Shown here: in pieces, positions 44,501 through 54,554 of the stretch | How the letters are laid out: each line of letters begins with the position of its first letter | Numbering within the stretch: the first letter of the stretch is position 1 | Origin: Deinandra increscens subsp. villosa | Taxonomy: Eukaryota; Streptophyta; Magnoliopsida; Asterales; Asteraceae | Reading direction: 5' to 3' | Assembly (NCBI GenBank): GCA_039602395.1 | Contig: JBCNJP010000023.1 | Span: forward strand, 27,945,061-28,009,060 | DNA length: 64,000 bases | The notes under the pieces: model-generated | Told to the model about the DNA's origin: nothing | The model's input: only the letters and a program-made list of their open reading frames with translations | Database searches by the model: none | Program-made: the position numbers and the translations under genes

Positions 44501-47500
44501 GCGTTGTGTTTTGCGCAACATTACTTTTATGTGCTTCCACTGAACTATAATACTCTGGTTTTAGTGTTTCCGTTTTGGAAACGAAATTACATTTGAACCT
44601 CTTAACTTATGTGTGATGTAACTAGTGACTCGGGTCCTAGTCTGGTTCACACCACACACGGTTAACTACATTAATGAAAATTGGGGGTGTGACAGGAAAC
44701 ATCAATATTTCTAGTTTTTTTCCAAAGCACTCCCCTTTTCCAGTTTTGTTTGGGACACTGAAGGACCTGTAACTCTGATGGTCCCATTCATGACTCTTAT
44801 GTCGACCCTAGCCACCATTCATTTCTTAGTAGGAATCGTACCTATTTCTAGATTTTCTCATACGCCTTCCTTTTTTGTGGTGGTCTAAGCCCCATGTGAG
44901 AAGACCTTGATGCTTACCCGGTATTTAAGAAGTGTGGCATTGGTATGTACATGCCTTCATTATATTTGGGTTTTTACTTTGCTTTTTGGAATTGGCTTTT
45001 CATATGCAGAGATGAGTATGTATGATATGTTGCTGCTCGAATCCCCCAATGAAGTAGAGACCAGTTCTCGGCCTCTGAAAGAAGGCAAGGAAGTTGTCCT
45101 TATTGTAAATGCTCATTTCTTGTTTACTTTTAAAGATTATACTAACGTACTATTTGTTGAGGATGAAACTAGTTGAAGGCGTAAAAGACATGCTAATCAT
45201 AGTTCTGATGTTCCTGCAGCTTCTGATAAGAAGCATAAAAGCATGTTGATAATGTTTTCGAAGATCCTGTCGGTGTTGACGTTGGTAGTTGAAGCAAGAA
45301 AGTTGTTGTTGGTGGGCTTTCCAAGGTTTCAATTAAACATTTGTCAAACAGCGAAGCGAATGCAAGGATGTGTGGTCGGCAGCTATCAGGGGTCATATAA
45401 GGGTTAGGACTCATACTTCTAAGAAAGAGTTGGACTTGGTGTAGACGGAGTTCCCGCCAACTCGTATTCAGATATCTTCGAAGTACCATATTCCCAATCC
45501 ATTGTATCATTTTCTTAATGTTTTTGAAATGCATGTCTCTAATCCTATTGAGGATTACTCTTCCTCAAATGGTTTTACTAGTGTGGCCACTCGTGTTTAC
45601 TTTCGTGCCATTAAGGCAAGTTTAATGTCAGGATGATTTCTCTGATCCTCTTATTTGTAGAAAAGTTGTCAAGAGGTGTTTATTTAACCCGGTCAGAAGC
45701 TTTATATGTATTTGAAAGATCGATAATCAAAGTTTAGCGAGATGTACAACAATTGTATCAATCTTGGCTTGTTCTTTTCCTGGAATGAAGATTGTGTGTC
45801 TAGCCTTGCTGATCAACAAGAATGCTTAATAGGAACTTGAGGTGGTCATATCAGAGAGAAACAATTATTTGAAACTACTCAAAGAATCCTTGAAGGAGTG
45901 TATGGAGAAGGAAGCTTAGTTTAGTGAGGACCTAGCCATGGTGAGGGAAGAGATGGGCCAGGGCCTTGCTTCCCTGAAAAACGTTCGGGCCTTGCTTCAA
46001 GTGAATAGGGGGCTCTTGACACTGAGAGAAAATCATTAGATAATATTGTGACAAATGCATTACATCATAAGGAAGACATGGGCCAAGGCCTAGCCTCCTT
46101 GAAAAAAACATGTGTTTGATTACAAAGGAGTGCTAGTTCTTAGGACCTTTGAGTGTTATGCAGTGGGTTGTCCAGGCGTATGGCTTATATATGGGCTTGA
46201 AGGCCGGTATAGTATTGCCATGAAGGGCGATCCATTGGCAACCCATTCTTCTTATAAGCCAGAAGCCAAAGCCTCGCTTTAGCAAGCTCATTATATCTCT
46301 GGATGTCATCTAAGTGTTTAATACCTCATGTTCTTATTTTTTCAAAATAAACATCCCAAGGTACTCCATCCCGCTATGTGGTATGTGCATCTACTTTAAA
46401 GCAAGATCCTACCAAAGGACATTGTCTTGACATTGGCACATTCTAAAACTACCGTGGTGAAGTCAGCAACTACACCGGCACAGGACCCTAAGGAGGATTT
46501 TGGTCTTGGTAAGTGAAAGGTCTTGTTGTTTATGTTGGTTCTTTTGGTGAAGACAACAGTTTATTTGAATAGTCCAGCATATGTGGCGTGTGTCGAGTGC
46601 TTATACCCTTATCTTAAGACATGTTTCTTTGTTAGATTTTTTTTTGACGAGGTTCTTGTTACCTCATTTGGATAATTACTACGCTTGGGTGTTATGTCTT
46701 GAATGATACTATATTTGTGATGGTTGTACACTAGCTTGGGTTTGTTAGAAATTCCTGCCCCTAGTGGTAAGCAACTTGTTTGAGGATCCTAGACCCTAGA
46801 TTTATGGTAGGAGAGTTGTTTCTAATTACATAGGCTTTGATCATTTCCTTCTTTTTCAGTGCTCACGGGAACCCCCTGGCCTTTTTCGGATGTTTTGACT
46901 GCCTTTTGTAGGGCAGGTTTTAGATGGGCTGTTGGTTCTCTGGAAACTCCCTTCTTATAGTTTTGTAGCATGGGCATGCTCGTCTTATCCCCTCACCGGT
47001 CAAAATATTTCCCTACTGGGTTTTGAGAGATGTTTATCCAAGTGTTGGGCCTTGCTCATCATTGGGAAATTCGCAAAAGGGATGGTTGACCTTGCTCACG
47101 AGTGCAGGGTGCATAGGCATGCCTTTGTCGGAAGACACATCATGCCATGACAATGGATACTATTGCCCGGAGAAAGCGCTAAGGCAAGTACTTCCGACTA
47201 TGATGTCGTACCAGGATGGTGATCGTACGACCAATAATTTCATGTTTTCGGTTCGGGAGTCCTTGCCTTCCCCCAAGGTAACTGGCATCGTGGTTTCTCC
47301 TAAAGGTTTTGTGAATTCACCAGAGAACCCAACTAATGGGGTGGGAGAGGTGATCATTTTCATTTTTATTTCGTCCCCTAGATGTTCGAAGCAGTGCTCA
47401 TATATGATTTCAGAGGAACTTCTCCATCCTAAGTTGTATCTAAGTTGTATTTATGTTACCAACTTGTATTGTTTATTTTCATTCAATTGTTTTTTATTTT

Positions 47501-50202
47501 TTATGAACTTATTTATTTTTATGAAATTATAGATTACTAGCAACCAACAAAAATACCAGCGTTTTAAGGTAGAATTAACGGTCATATTCATTCGATCATG
47601 GGACGTGACGTATTCCATATCCATCATCAACTTTATGAGAAATTCTGTGATGTAAAAATAGAATCGCAAGGTTTTGCACTATCTACTACAAGTTTTAACC
47701 AACCAACAAATTGGTTGGAACAAAATTTATAAAATGAAGCGGGCTAAATACCAATACTAGACGAACGAGGGCACACACTTTTCCCATTTTTCGGTTTTGG
47801 AGGTTGTTAAAGACCACTCAAAATAGGCAACCGCACGTGAATGCTTGGAGACATGTACATAGGCGGTGATTTCAAACGCACGAAGACATCAGTTGACAAC
47901 GATAACGTATCTTGTGCCTCTGATGCCCGAATGAACGAACATCAACCTCAAACTGAAGATGATGATGATCGAATCGTGTCCCCAACCCACTTGTTCTATT
48001 GGCAGGGACAAAGCAAATGAGCCGCAACAGGCTCCTCATCATCATCAACCGCCGAAAAAAATTATTTGTTGGTTACAAAATTGGATATTTTCAAATCATA
48101 CTATTTGGGAAACAGAGAGACGAAAACTCAAGTTGAGAGAATACATGTTTTCCAAACAATCGGAGGCGGGTGATGTAAAATCTTTATCACCGATACTAGT
48201 AAGCTTCCGGAAAATTGCCGACTAGCAGCCAAGGCGTCAAGAGCTAAAGTCGAAAGAAATATAATCCGTAGAATAGATTAATAATATTTTTATTTTTTTA
48301 ATTATGTAATGTTTTTACTATTTTTTAGTTATCTAATGTTTTTTTAATTAATGAAAGCGTGCTTTTTATATTTTGATTAGTATTTTTACTTTTAACCCTA
48401 CATTTTTATTTATAACTCTAGAGTGAAGGAGAGAAGTATATAACTCTGATTGAGCGGAGGCAGGAGTAGAAGAGAGAAAACTATGTAACTGATGATATAG
48501 GATTGAGTAAAAAATATGAATTTGTAATGTTACACATACTATATATCAAATTCCAATCCACCACAGGGGTCGACTTTCCTTGAAAGGACTTATAAAACAC
48601 GTATCCCACCTACTACGCTACGAGAGAGTATTCCTTGGGAATGACGTTAAGACCATATGTAGAAATATTTTTGGCTTGAGGGGTCCTACTCAAATCGGCA
48701 AGCCAGAAAATAAACAACTCCTTCAACATCCATATATAAAATCCGTATCATCTATTATGTGGGCAGTCATTTGACAAAGGGAAATGGTTTAACTTTTTCT
48801 CCTTCATGTTTACCAGATACACGGATTTGTTAGGGGGAACCTTTTAGACAAATAACATATAACAAAATGACATAATTTAATCGATAATAACTGATAAATG
48901 GCACCACGTTTCAAGGAATATTCCTTTAGACTTGGCATCATCTTCCTTGATCACAAGATGTTACCAAACTGCTAACCTACAAACCTAATCTAATAAGCAA
49001 AAGAAAATAGACCCATCCACTAGTTCTTTTATGAAATAACTTTAAGAATTATCAAGTGAATATTTTGCACATAGAACTAATATACTTCATTTTTTTAATT
49101 TTATTAACGTCTCTTAATATTTTTTTTAACATATTAGAGTCCCTACATATGTTAAATTTGAATGAAATTATAAACACTAATTTTTAAAACAACTTGAAAT
49201 CAGTATATCTAGTAGTTTTTATAAACGTGTATTTTTTTCTTACATGGTATGCTTATCTTATGGGAGCTTGACCTCGGTTCCAAGTTGTAATTTCGAATTA
49301 GATAAGATTTATAATTTTGCCAGGGTTTTTTTAGGGAAAATACATCATCATCATTTTGTGGGATTTAAATATTCAACCTTATAGTATATAAAACACTTTT
49401 AGTTATAAAACACTTCTATATATATGGTTTGAAGATCCTGGCAATTTATCAGATTATGTTAAACTATTATATTTTAATACTTTTAAAATAATAAAAAGAT
49501 GACTTATTAATTTGTCTCAGTACCAACAACAAAGACCCAATAATAAGTAATTAGTTAATTTTACCAGATTGACAAAACAAAAGCAATTAATTAGGTGTAG
49601 AACATAATAATTGAGAAAAATAATAGCGAATTATTAGAATTACGTACCAGATGAATATAATCTCTGGCTGCGAGTGCAAGTATATCTGCACAAGATACAA
49701 CACCAGGGCATTTCTTCTCAACCATTGCCTTGGCCGTCTCTATGACGTCATACGCGTCAGCCGATATTTCCTTGTTCTCCCCGGACTCCTTCTCCGGCAA
49801 TCCTTCACTTCCCGGCTTGCTGCTTGCGATCAAAATCGATCCATCGCACCCCTGCAGTTGGATCATTTTAGCTAACATGCACGCACCCACCACCCACCCT
49901 GATTAATTACTAAAAACATGCTATCTATTCGATTAATTCCGGTGGGTGCGTACCTGGACAAAGCAGTCGTGGAAAAAGAGGCGGATGGTGGCCGGAGCAG
50001 TGGCCGGAGAATCTTTGAACTTTTGAGAAGTGACGAAGCCGACAATCTGCTCGAGTGGAGGGCATGTTTTGGCGTAGTAATCTACGGTGAGGTAGCGATG
50101 GTGGAGGAGGGAGGCGGAGATAGAAGATGAACAGAAGCCGGTGGTGAAGAAGAAGAAGAAGAAGAAGAAGAGAGTGTGCAGCATTAAGGATGACAGAGAC
50201 AT
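40992..50202 (-). CDS. PRX19: Class III peroxidase, peroxidase-19-like
   Basis: Three exons on the minus strand: 50202-49954, 49851-49648 and 41573-40992, all phase 0 with GT-AG borders, giving 344 residues. The product is a secreted haem peroxidase of plant class III, which oxidises phenolics with hydrogen peroxide in the wall or apoplast. Residues 1 to about 30 form a signal peptide with a run of eight Phe. The distal site RLFFHDCF contains Arg74 and His78. The proximal haem His is His210 in SGAHSIGFAHC. Cysteines for the four usual disulfides are present (KTCPP, FHDCF, GCDGS, CPGVVSC, AHC, MSC, RRVC). DFIHL-like DYIHL, GRWDGK, ALFLDPRTKP and IGVKRGKKHGEIR match what I remember of Arabidopsis peroxidase 19 (At2g34060). 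The frame is intact and likely functional. The 8074-bp second intron is swollen by transposons. Confidence 0.9.
41949..42548 (-). CDS. LTR F-encoded Ala/Pro-rich protein, hypothetical
   Basis: ATG at 42548 about 130 bp downstream of the TATA box; 199 codons. An Ala-rich segment made of GCC/GCG repeats (residues about 15-45, AARAAAAAERAAATTAAAAA) is followed by IFGEDHREVVLAL, a Pro-rich segment, DWNGMIHSMV, and a second Pro run. No known domain was recognised. The last ten or so codons lie beyond the putative splice donor, so the natural product may be an N-terminal exon joined to something inside the full element. The frame could also be fortuitous, because GC-rich repeats keep frames open. 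Confidence 0.4.
   Translation of the reverse strand: MVKRDPRLVAAALELETIVAAARAAAAAERAAATTAAAAARAAVAADIFGEDHREVVLALPAPPRPLFEPSRAVTVEPGENPKWPAPLYAAAVTPLPPPLPRETNEIVSMTDSSSSTVEPFDWNGMIHSMVSLPPPPPVHEMNAPVMPEMPSSKSVEDLTRRFESGVTVCPSASSSNPGVSNGCSDSAKVYLNCLDCSI
42681..42688 (-). promoter_or_regulatory. TATA box of LTR F
   Basis: CTATAAAA on the minus strand, followed by GGGAGGG and a pyrimidine-rich leader (CTCCTCTCCCTCTC). Confidence 0.65.
43507..44694 (+). mobile_element. Gypsy LTR remnant G in peroxidase intron
   Basis: The right end GGGGGTGTGACA at 44694 is a typical LTR 3' end in plus orientation, and the box GAACTCACCAAC at 44340-44351 is 343 bp from it, as in the other families. The left border is uncertain (TATGTCACATTT near 43505 is one option). 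I found no clear target duplication. Confidence 0.65.
44695..46520 (+). pseudogene. Decayed retroelement coding region
   Basis: Plus-strand fragments such as EDLDAYPVFKKCGIG (44890-44945), a Ser/Lys-rich part (45180-45330), a coiled-coil-like piece (NNYLKLLKESLKECMEKE, near 45860-45910) and WVVQAYGLYMGLKAG near 46150-46200. The arrangement resembles the long coiled-coil Gag-like proteins of some plant gypsy elements. Many stops and shifts; assignment is tentative. Confidence 0.35.
46521..49590. other. Unassigned intronic DNA
   Basis: No gene recognised. 47023-47532 contains a 169-codon plus-strand frame without any feature I know. 48000-48230 is a coding-like patch (AQQAPHH-type) also without identity. 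The rest is AT-rich, and 49080-49500 is particularly T/A-rich. Confidence 0.4.
49648..49851 (-). CDS. PRX19: PRX19-like exon 2
   Basis: 68 codons, from acceptor CTGCAG|GGGTGC to donor CATCTG|GTACGT. It starts at GCDGSILI and ends at LAARDYIHL. Intron 1 is 102 bp. Confidence 0.9.
49954..50202 (-). CDS. PRX19: PRX19-like exon 1
   Basis: 83 codons from ATG at 50200-50202 to the donor CCAG|GTACGC. Signal peptide plus distal haem side. The upstream in-frame GTG at 50226 is not a credible start. Confidence 0.9.
50146..50170 (-). repeat. GAA/TTC microsatellite in signal peptide
   Basis: Eight GAA units on the plus strand, translated as eight consecutive Phe in the signal peptide core of the peroxidase. 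Confidence 0.95.
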
Positions 50203-50295
50203 GGTCTCGGTGCTGCTGCCTGTCACTTAATTAATTGTGAGATCACTTCAGAGGCGGACTTCGCTGGCTGTATACCATACACATTTTCTCCACAG

Positions 50296-50303
50296 TATTT
50301 ATA
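50296..50303 (-). promoter_or_regulatory. TATA box of PRX19-like gene
   Basis: TATAAATA on the minus strand, about 95 bp upstream of the ATG, predicting a 5' UTR of about 60-70 bases. Confidence 0.65.
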
Positions 50304-50579
50304 ACGGCCTAATTAATTTAGAGTTTTAATTAAATTAAAAAAAAAGGATTAACTTTGTATGTATTTATGGGATGTTTAATTCGTTCTGCAGGTCAAAATG
50401 GACAAGTCCTAAAATAATAAAACGAGCAGATGGGTTAACAGGTAAAACGTATTGGGTTATTATGTGGACTGAACCATGAGACTATATGAGAGTCTTGAAG
50501 ACTTTATAAATCAAGGTTTTGGGTCCATAGAATTTAAATTTCAAAAGAAAATTAAAAAGCCAAAGTTCGATTCCATGTT

Positions 50580-50984
50580 TGGAGACTTTTTTTTAGACAC
50601 TGGAATTATGGAACACCTTCTGATTTCGAGGTTTCCACAAAACCCATAAAGTAGTGAGAATAACCACTTGAACAATTTATTCCGAACACGCGAGCCAGAG
50701 GTGTAGTTGTGAGCTTCAAGAAGGTCCTTCAGGGAGAAGAAATAAAGATTGTTGAATTGACACTATTGAACGATCGCTTCCTAGACCGACTGAGGTAAAC
50801 AGTAATTGATAAACAAATGTTCTCCCGATTTGTTGAAGTCATTACACACCGAGTAGAGAGGGGAATCTGAGGAGATGTGTCGCGTTATGAGATTCTCCAG
50901 GGTGGGGAGCCGATCGAGAGAGAGCCTCCACGCCAGGAAGCCAACTTTTTTGGGTATCCAATTATTCCATTTGAAGAGATAATC
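50580..50984 (-). pseudogene. LINE reverse transcriptase C-terminal fragment
   Basis: The minus strand reads the zinc-binding region that follows RT in plant L1-type LINEs: FKWNNWIPKKVGFLAWRLSL, DRLPTLENLITRHI, CSVC-like YSVCNDF, and EHLFINYCLPQSV. After a stop it continues with NLYFFSLKDLLEAHNYTSGS near 50690-50720. The fragment is cut on its upstream side at 50985 by an LTR. The rest of the LINE is absent. Confidence 0.75.
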
Positions 50985-51502
50985 TGTGACGCCCACTCCC
51001 AGACTTGACACCAGGAGGGGTCATGCATCGGATTTACTCATGAACACGTGGCACAACAGAGATAAGCAGCGAAAAATTTAAAACTTTTATTTATTATAAA
51101 GTTAAGTACGTAAAGTAATTGAGATAATTTACAATCTATCTATATAACGACTAACTATATTTGTCTTATTTATCTACATCTAAGCTAACATGTCCAACCG
51201 CTCCTCTAATAGTTTGCCCGATTAGTCTCTTATCACGAGAGCTCCGCCCTTCCTCCCAGACGTCTCATCTTCACCTGATATACATACGCTTTTGGGAAAA
51301 GGTCAGCTTACGCTGGTGAGTTCTACATTTTTAAAACTTTACCTCGTTCGTGAGGTTAAAACATTTGAACCTGCAAAATCCCTTTTTACAAACATTTATC
51401 AAGTATAACACATAACATAATATCATAATCAAACACGTTTCTCTAGAAAACATCTACCTCAATAACCTTTAGCTCGTATGACCTGAATTCCATATACCTC
51501 TA
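50985..51502 (-). mobile_element. LTR E fragment
   Basis: Starts TGTGACGCCCACTCCC (plus view) beside the LINE and contains the variant box CTGGTGAGTTC at 51313-51323, 328 bp from that end. The spacing matches gypsy LTRs read on the minus strand. The other end is lost where LTR C begins at 51503. Confidence 0.55.
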
Positions 51503-52689
51503 TGTCACACCCCCAAAAATCCCACGCGCGACAACGCGCCGCAGGGAGCGTGACAAACCAGGATCGAACACATTAGCCATACGAACAGTCTATATGCAAT
51601 GTATAAGTCAAACCAGAGTAAATGCATTTTGAAATGCGGAAGCGTAAATGACATAAGTTGTAATAAATGTTCAAGCGCCAAAACATGCGCAAACCAAAAG
51701 ATGATTAGTTCAAAAAGTTTTAATGTCTAATATGCATGCATGGTAATCAAAATCCATAAGTGGTGCATCCTAGCTCGTGACAATCAATCCAGCTTAGCGA
51801 CCTAAGAAATAACATGCTAAAGTGTCAACACAAAGGTTGGTGAGTTCACAGGTTTAATCAGTTCATCAGTTTCACAGTTCGGTAAAATACAGATAATATA
51901 TCAATAGCTAGCTAGGCTATTTTCAAGAAATCAATGCATGTTTGACTAGTTAAACTAGCTATCCAGTTACTGAAGCTCGACAAGTTCATTTGTGCCTCGT
52001 TAAGACTAAGAAGTATATTACACTCGTTCGATATCCGATCGTGCCAGCGCGACTGACCCGGGTGGGGCTGTCAAACCTAGTAGATCTACTAAATAAGTTC
52101 CCGCCGATGTCACATTGACAGTAACTCTAAAAGTGAGGACTTTTCAATAAGTGTGCCACTATCATTCAGGTGATATAATTATCTAATAGTTCAAGTGTTT
52201 GCATGTTAATCTCCCCCAACAGGATTTAGAACAGTAAAAATCGGGCCGTGAAACTCACCTTAGGTTGCACAACAAAGTTTCCAAATAAACAGTTAGTTCA
52301 AGTAGCAAGAACGAGTCTTGTGAAGCAATCAATAACCTAACGAGCATAAATGTATAAGTGTGTGTTCTATAAACTATTAAGTCTAATGTAAACGACAAAA
52401 GCGAAGGATCGTGGAATTCAAAACAAGTCGAGGATGGCACGTGTGCCAAATCCAAGCGATTATCGAAATAACGCGAGGAAACACAATATATATCAATATT
52501 GTATATTTTCCAAGTTCAAATATTCTAATAATAGATATATATAATATATGTATTTACTAAACGTTCAAGTAACGTTAATAACGAATTTGCGAGGACAATA
52601 TATATTTATATATATTAAATGTTATCATAAAATATTCGGTTATTTCAATAAAAATCCAAAACGGCATAAGTTTATGTATTAATCTACTC

Positions 52690-52739
<50 letters not shown>

Positions 52740-52939
52740 AAAACTAAAATTTTATATCAATATATATTTATGTACAGATGTTGGAAATATATTTTAATTT
52801 AGAATAATAAGTTAAACATGATTTACGAGGTTTAAATGTCTCAAATATCTCTTTTACGGGTTTAGGATACAATTAGGGACAACTTTGGGACGAAATCTAG
52901 TGATCAATTGCTTAAAAGAATTAAAATAAAAACAAGCAG

Positions 52940-53012
52940 GGAGGTCACCGGGTTCGAACCCGTGACCTCCACGACACGACACAACCACCATACCACTTGA
53001 CCGAGAGGCCTG
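52940..53012 (-). other. tRNA-like module 1, LTR C
   Basis: Minus strand: A-box-like CGGTCAAGTGGTATGG (52991-53006) and the B-box GGTTCGAACC, inside a near-perfect palindrome at 52940-52970 (GGAGGTCAC and GTGACCTCC around GGGTTCGAACCC). The strongest T-arm-like hairpin of the set. Confidence 0.6.
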
Positions 53013-53103
53013 TTTGTGTTAAGAAGCCCAGTCGAAACATTTTATCTCTAAACATTGGCCAGGAAAACAACTTAATAGAAAATAGGGGGATAAAAGGGAA
53101 AAA

Positions 53104-53185
53104 CATGGTGGCGCAGGGACTCGAACCCGCGTCCATCGTGTACAAATCCAGAACCTAAACCGTCCATGCCAGATTGGCGTCTGTT
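53104..53185 (-). other. tRNA-like module 2, LTR C
   Basis: The minus strand ends in CGCGGGTTCGAGTCCCTGCG followed by CCACCA, very like a tRNA T-arm, acceptor strand and CCA. A-box-like GGCATGGACGGTTTAGG lies about 35 bases upstream. No full cloverleaf. Confidence 0.6.
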
Positions 53186-54554
53186 TATTAAGCTGACTTT
53201 CATTTTATTTAACAAGTAGTGGTCGCGTGTCATCATCTTCCTCAAGAACTCCGGTGGCCGGAGTTTTATTCCGGTCACCGGAAAATCGCGAGATTCAAAA
53301 TAAACTTACAAAAACGTGCGACTAACATTAAGGAATTATTACCTCGAGTCGGAGATGGGATATTGTCGAGTTTTGTACACCGAAACGAACCCGAAACCTA
53401 ATCGCGAATTTGGAGCACGGTCACGAAACTCAAATCGGTTTGCACCTGGTTATTCAGAGTCGAACCGCGATCACAGGGATGTATCAAACAATGACAGACA
53501 GTGGCTAAGTGAGGCGAATTTTGCCGGAAATCGTCATTGCGGTGGGTTTTCTTGTTGCCGTGAAAAACAGAGAGGGCGAGAGAGAACAGGGAGGAACGAG
53601 GAACTGTGATGAGAGTGGTAATAAGGATGAATGGGTCATTACTTTGAGGAAACTGAATGATTTAATCATTCCACTGATTGCGAGCCTTGTAACCAGCGGA
53701 CGATGATCGACCGAATTCAAACCGTGAATTCAATTCACGTAATGGCCATTAATTGACAATTAGGTATTGACACTTCTAGTCCCTTACCAAGTTACAAAGA
53801 TGACATCGAGTTCTGGTAAATACAGAAGCGGTCCCTATGGTTTTTGTTACATAAAATGGGGTTTAAGGAATGGCGAGAAAGGTCCCTCGGAGTTGTAAGA
53901 GGTTAACGGAACGCTAACAAAGTTAACGGAAAGTGTTTTGAACGACGAATATACGAAGGACACTAAAATATATGAATCGTGTAACGTTTTTAAAATATAT
54001 AAACCTCGTTTTACACACATAAAATCATAGGATATAACCCACAATTATATGTTTAAAATCACATAAAATCATAACTTATATATTTAAAGCACATAACTCA
54101 ATGATTAATAACTTGTAATTAAAATCCTTTAATTACACAAAATTATAAATATCATTAAATCATATATATATATATATATATATATATGTGTATTTCTATA
54201 TTTTAATTTCATATAAAATAATAGAATTTAATTCCACCATTATTTATTTAAGTTGTAACCTATATCTTTAAAGTCTCATAAAGTTATGACTAAAGTTTAT
54301 AATTATATACTTTATGTTTACATAAAATCATAAATATAAATCTATGACTTAATAATTAAAACTCACATAGAATGATAAAATACATGTGAAATATATACAA
54401 ATATATCACATAATCATAAAGTGAAATCATAGAATTTCAACGTTTAAATTTTCATGCATGCTCGTAGTGATGATCACACAAAACTCTAATTGCTAAATTA
54501 AACACAGTCAATCACATAAATGTTCACACAACATTTAATACAGTTTACGTTCAG

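Larger units (their letters stand above)
41574..49647 (-). other. PRX19-like intron 2, transposon-filled
   Basis: 8074 bp between GTACGT and AATAG. It holds solo LTR F, LTR remnant G, decayed element coding sequence and unassigned AT-rich DNA, listed separately. Confidence 0.88.
51503..54554 (-). mobile_element. LTR C, 3' LTR of minus-strand gypsy
   Basis: TGTCACACCCCC at 51503 followed by CCCACGCGCGACAACGCGCC is clearly related to LTR B. The shared order is: box at 51836-51849, AT microsatellite (52691-52737), two tRNA-like modules and AT-rich U3. The outer 45 bp or so of U3 present in LTR B are missing: the copy breaks at GTTTACGTTCAG (54554) and integrase coding sequence follows. A deletion probably removed the end of integrase through the LTR start. 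Confidence 0.82.

Noticed and set aside
47023..47532. 169-codon frame in peroxidase intron as a gene
   Set aside because: No start context, domain or splice pattern was recognised. It lies in decayed intronic DNA.
50203..50226. Upstream GTG as start of the peroxidase
   Set aside because: Plant genes start at ATG; the ATG at 50202 gives a normal signal peptide.
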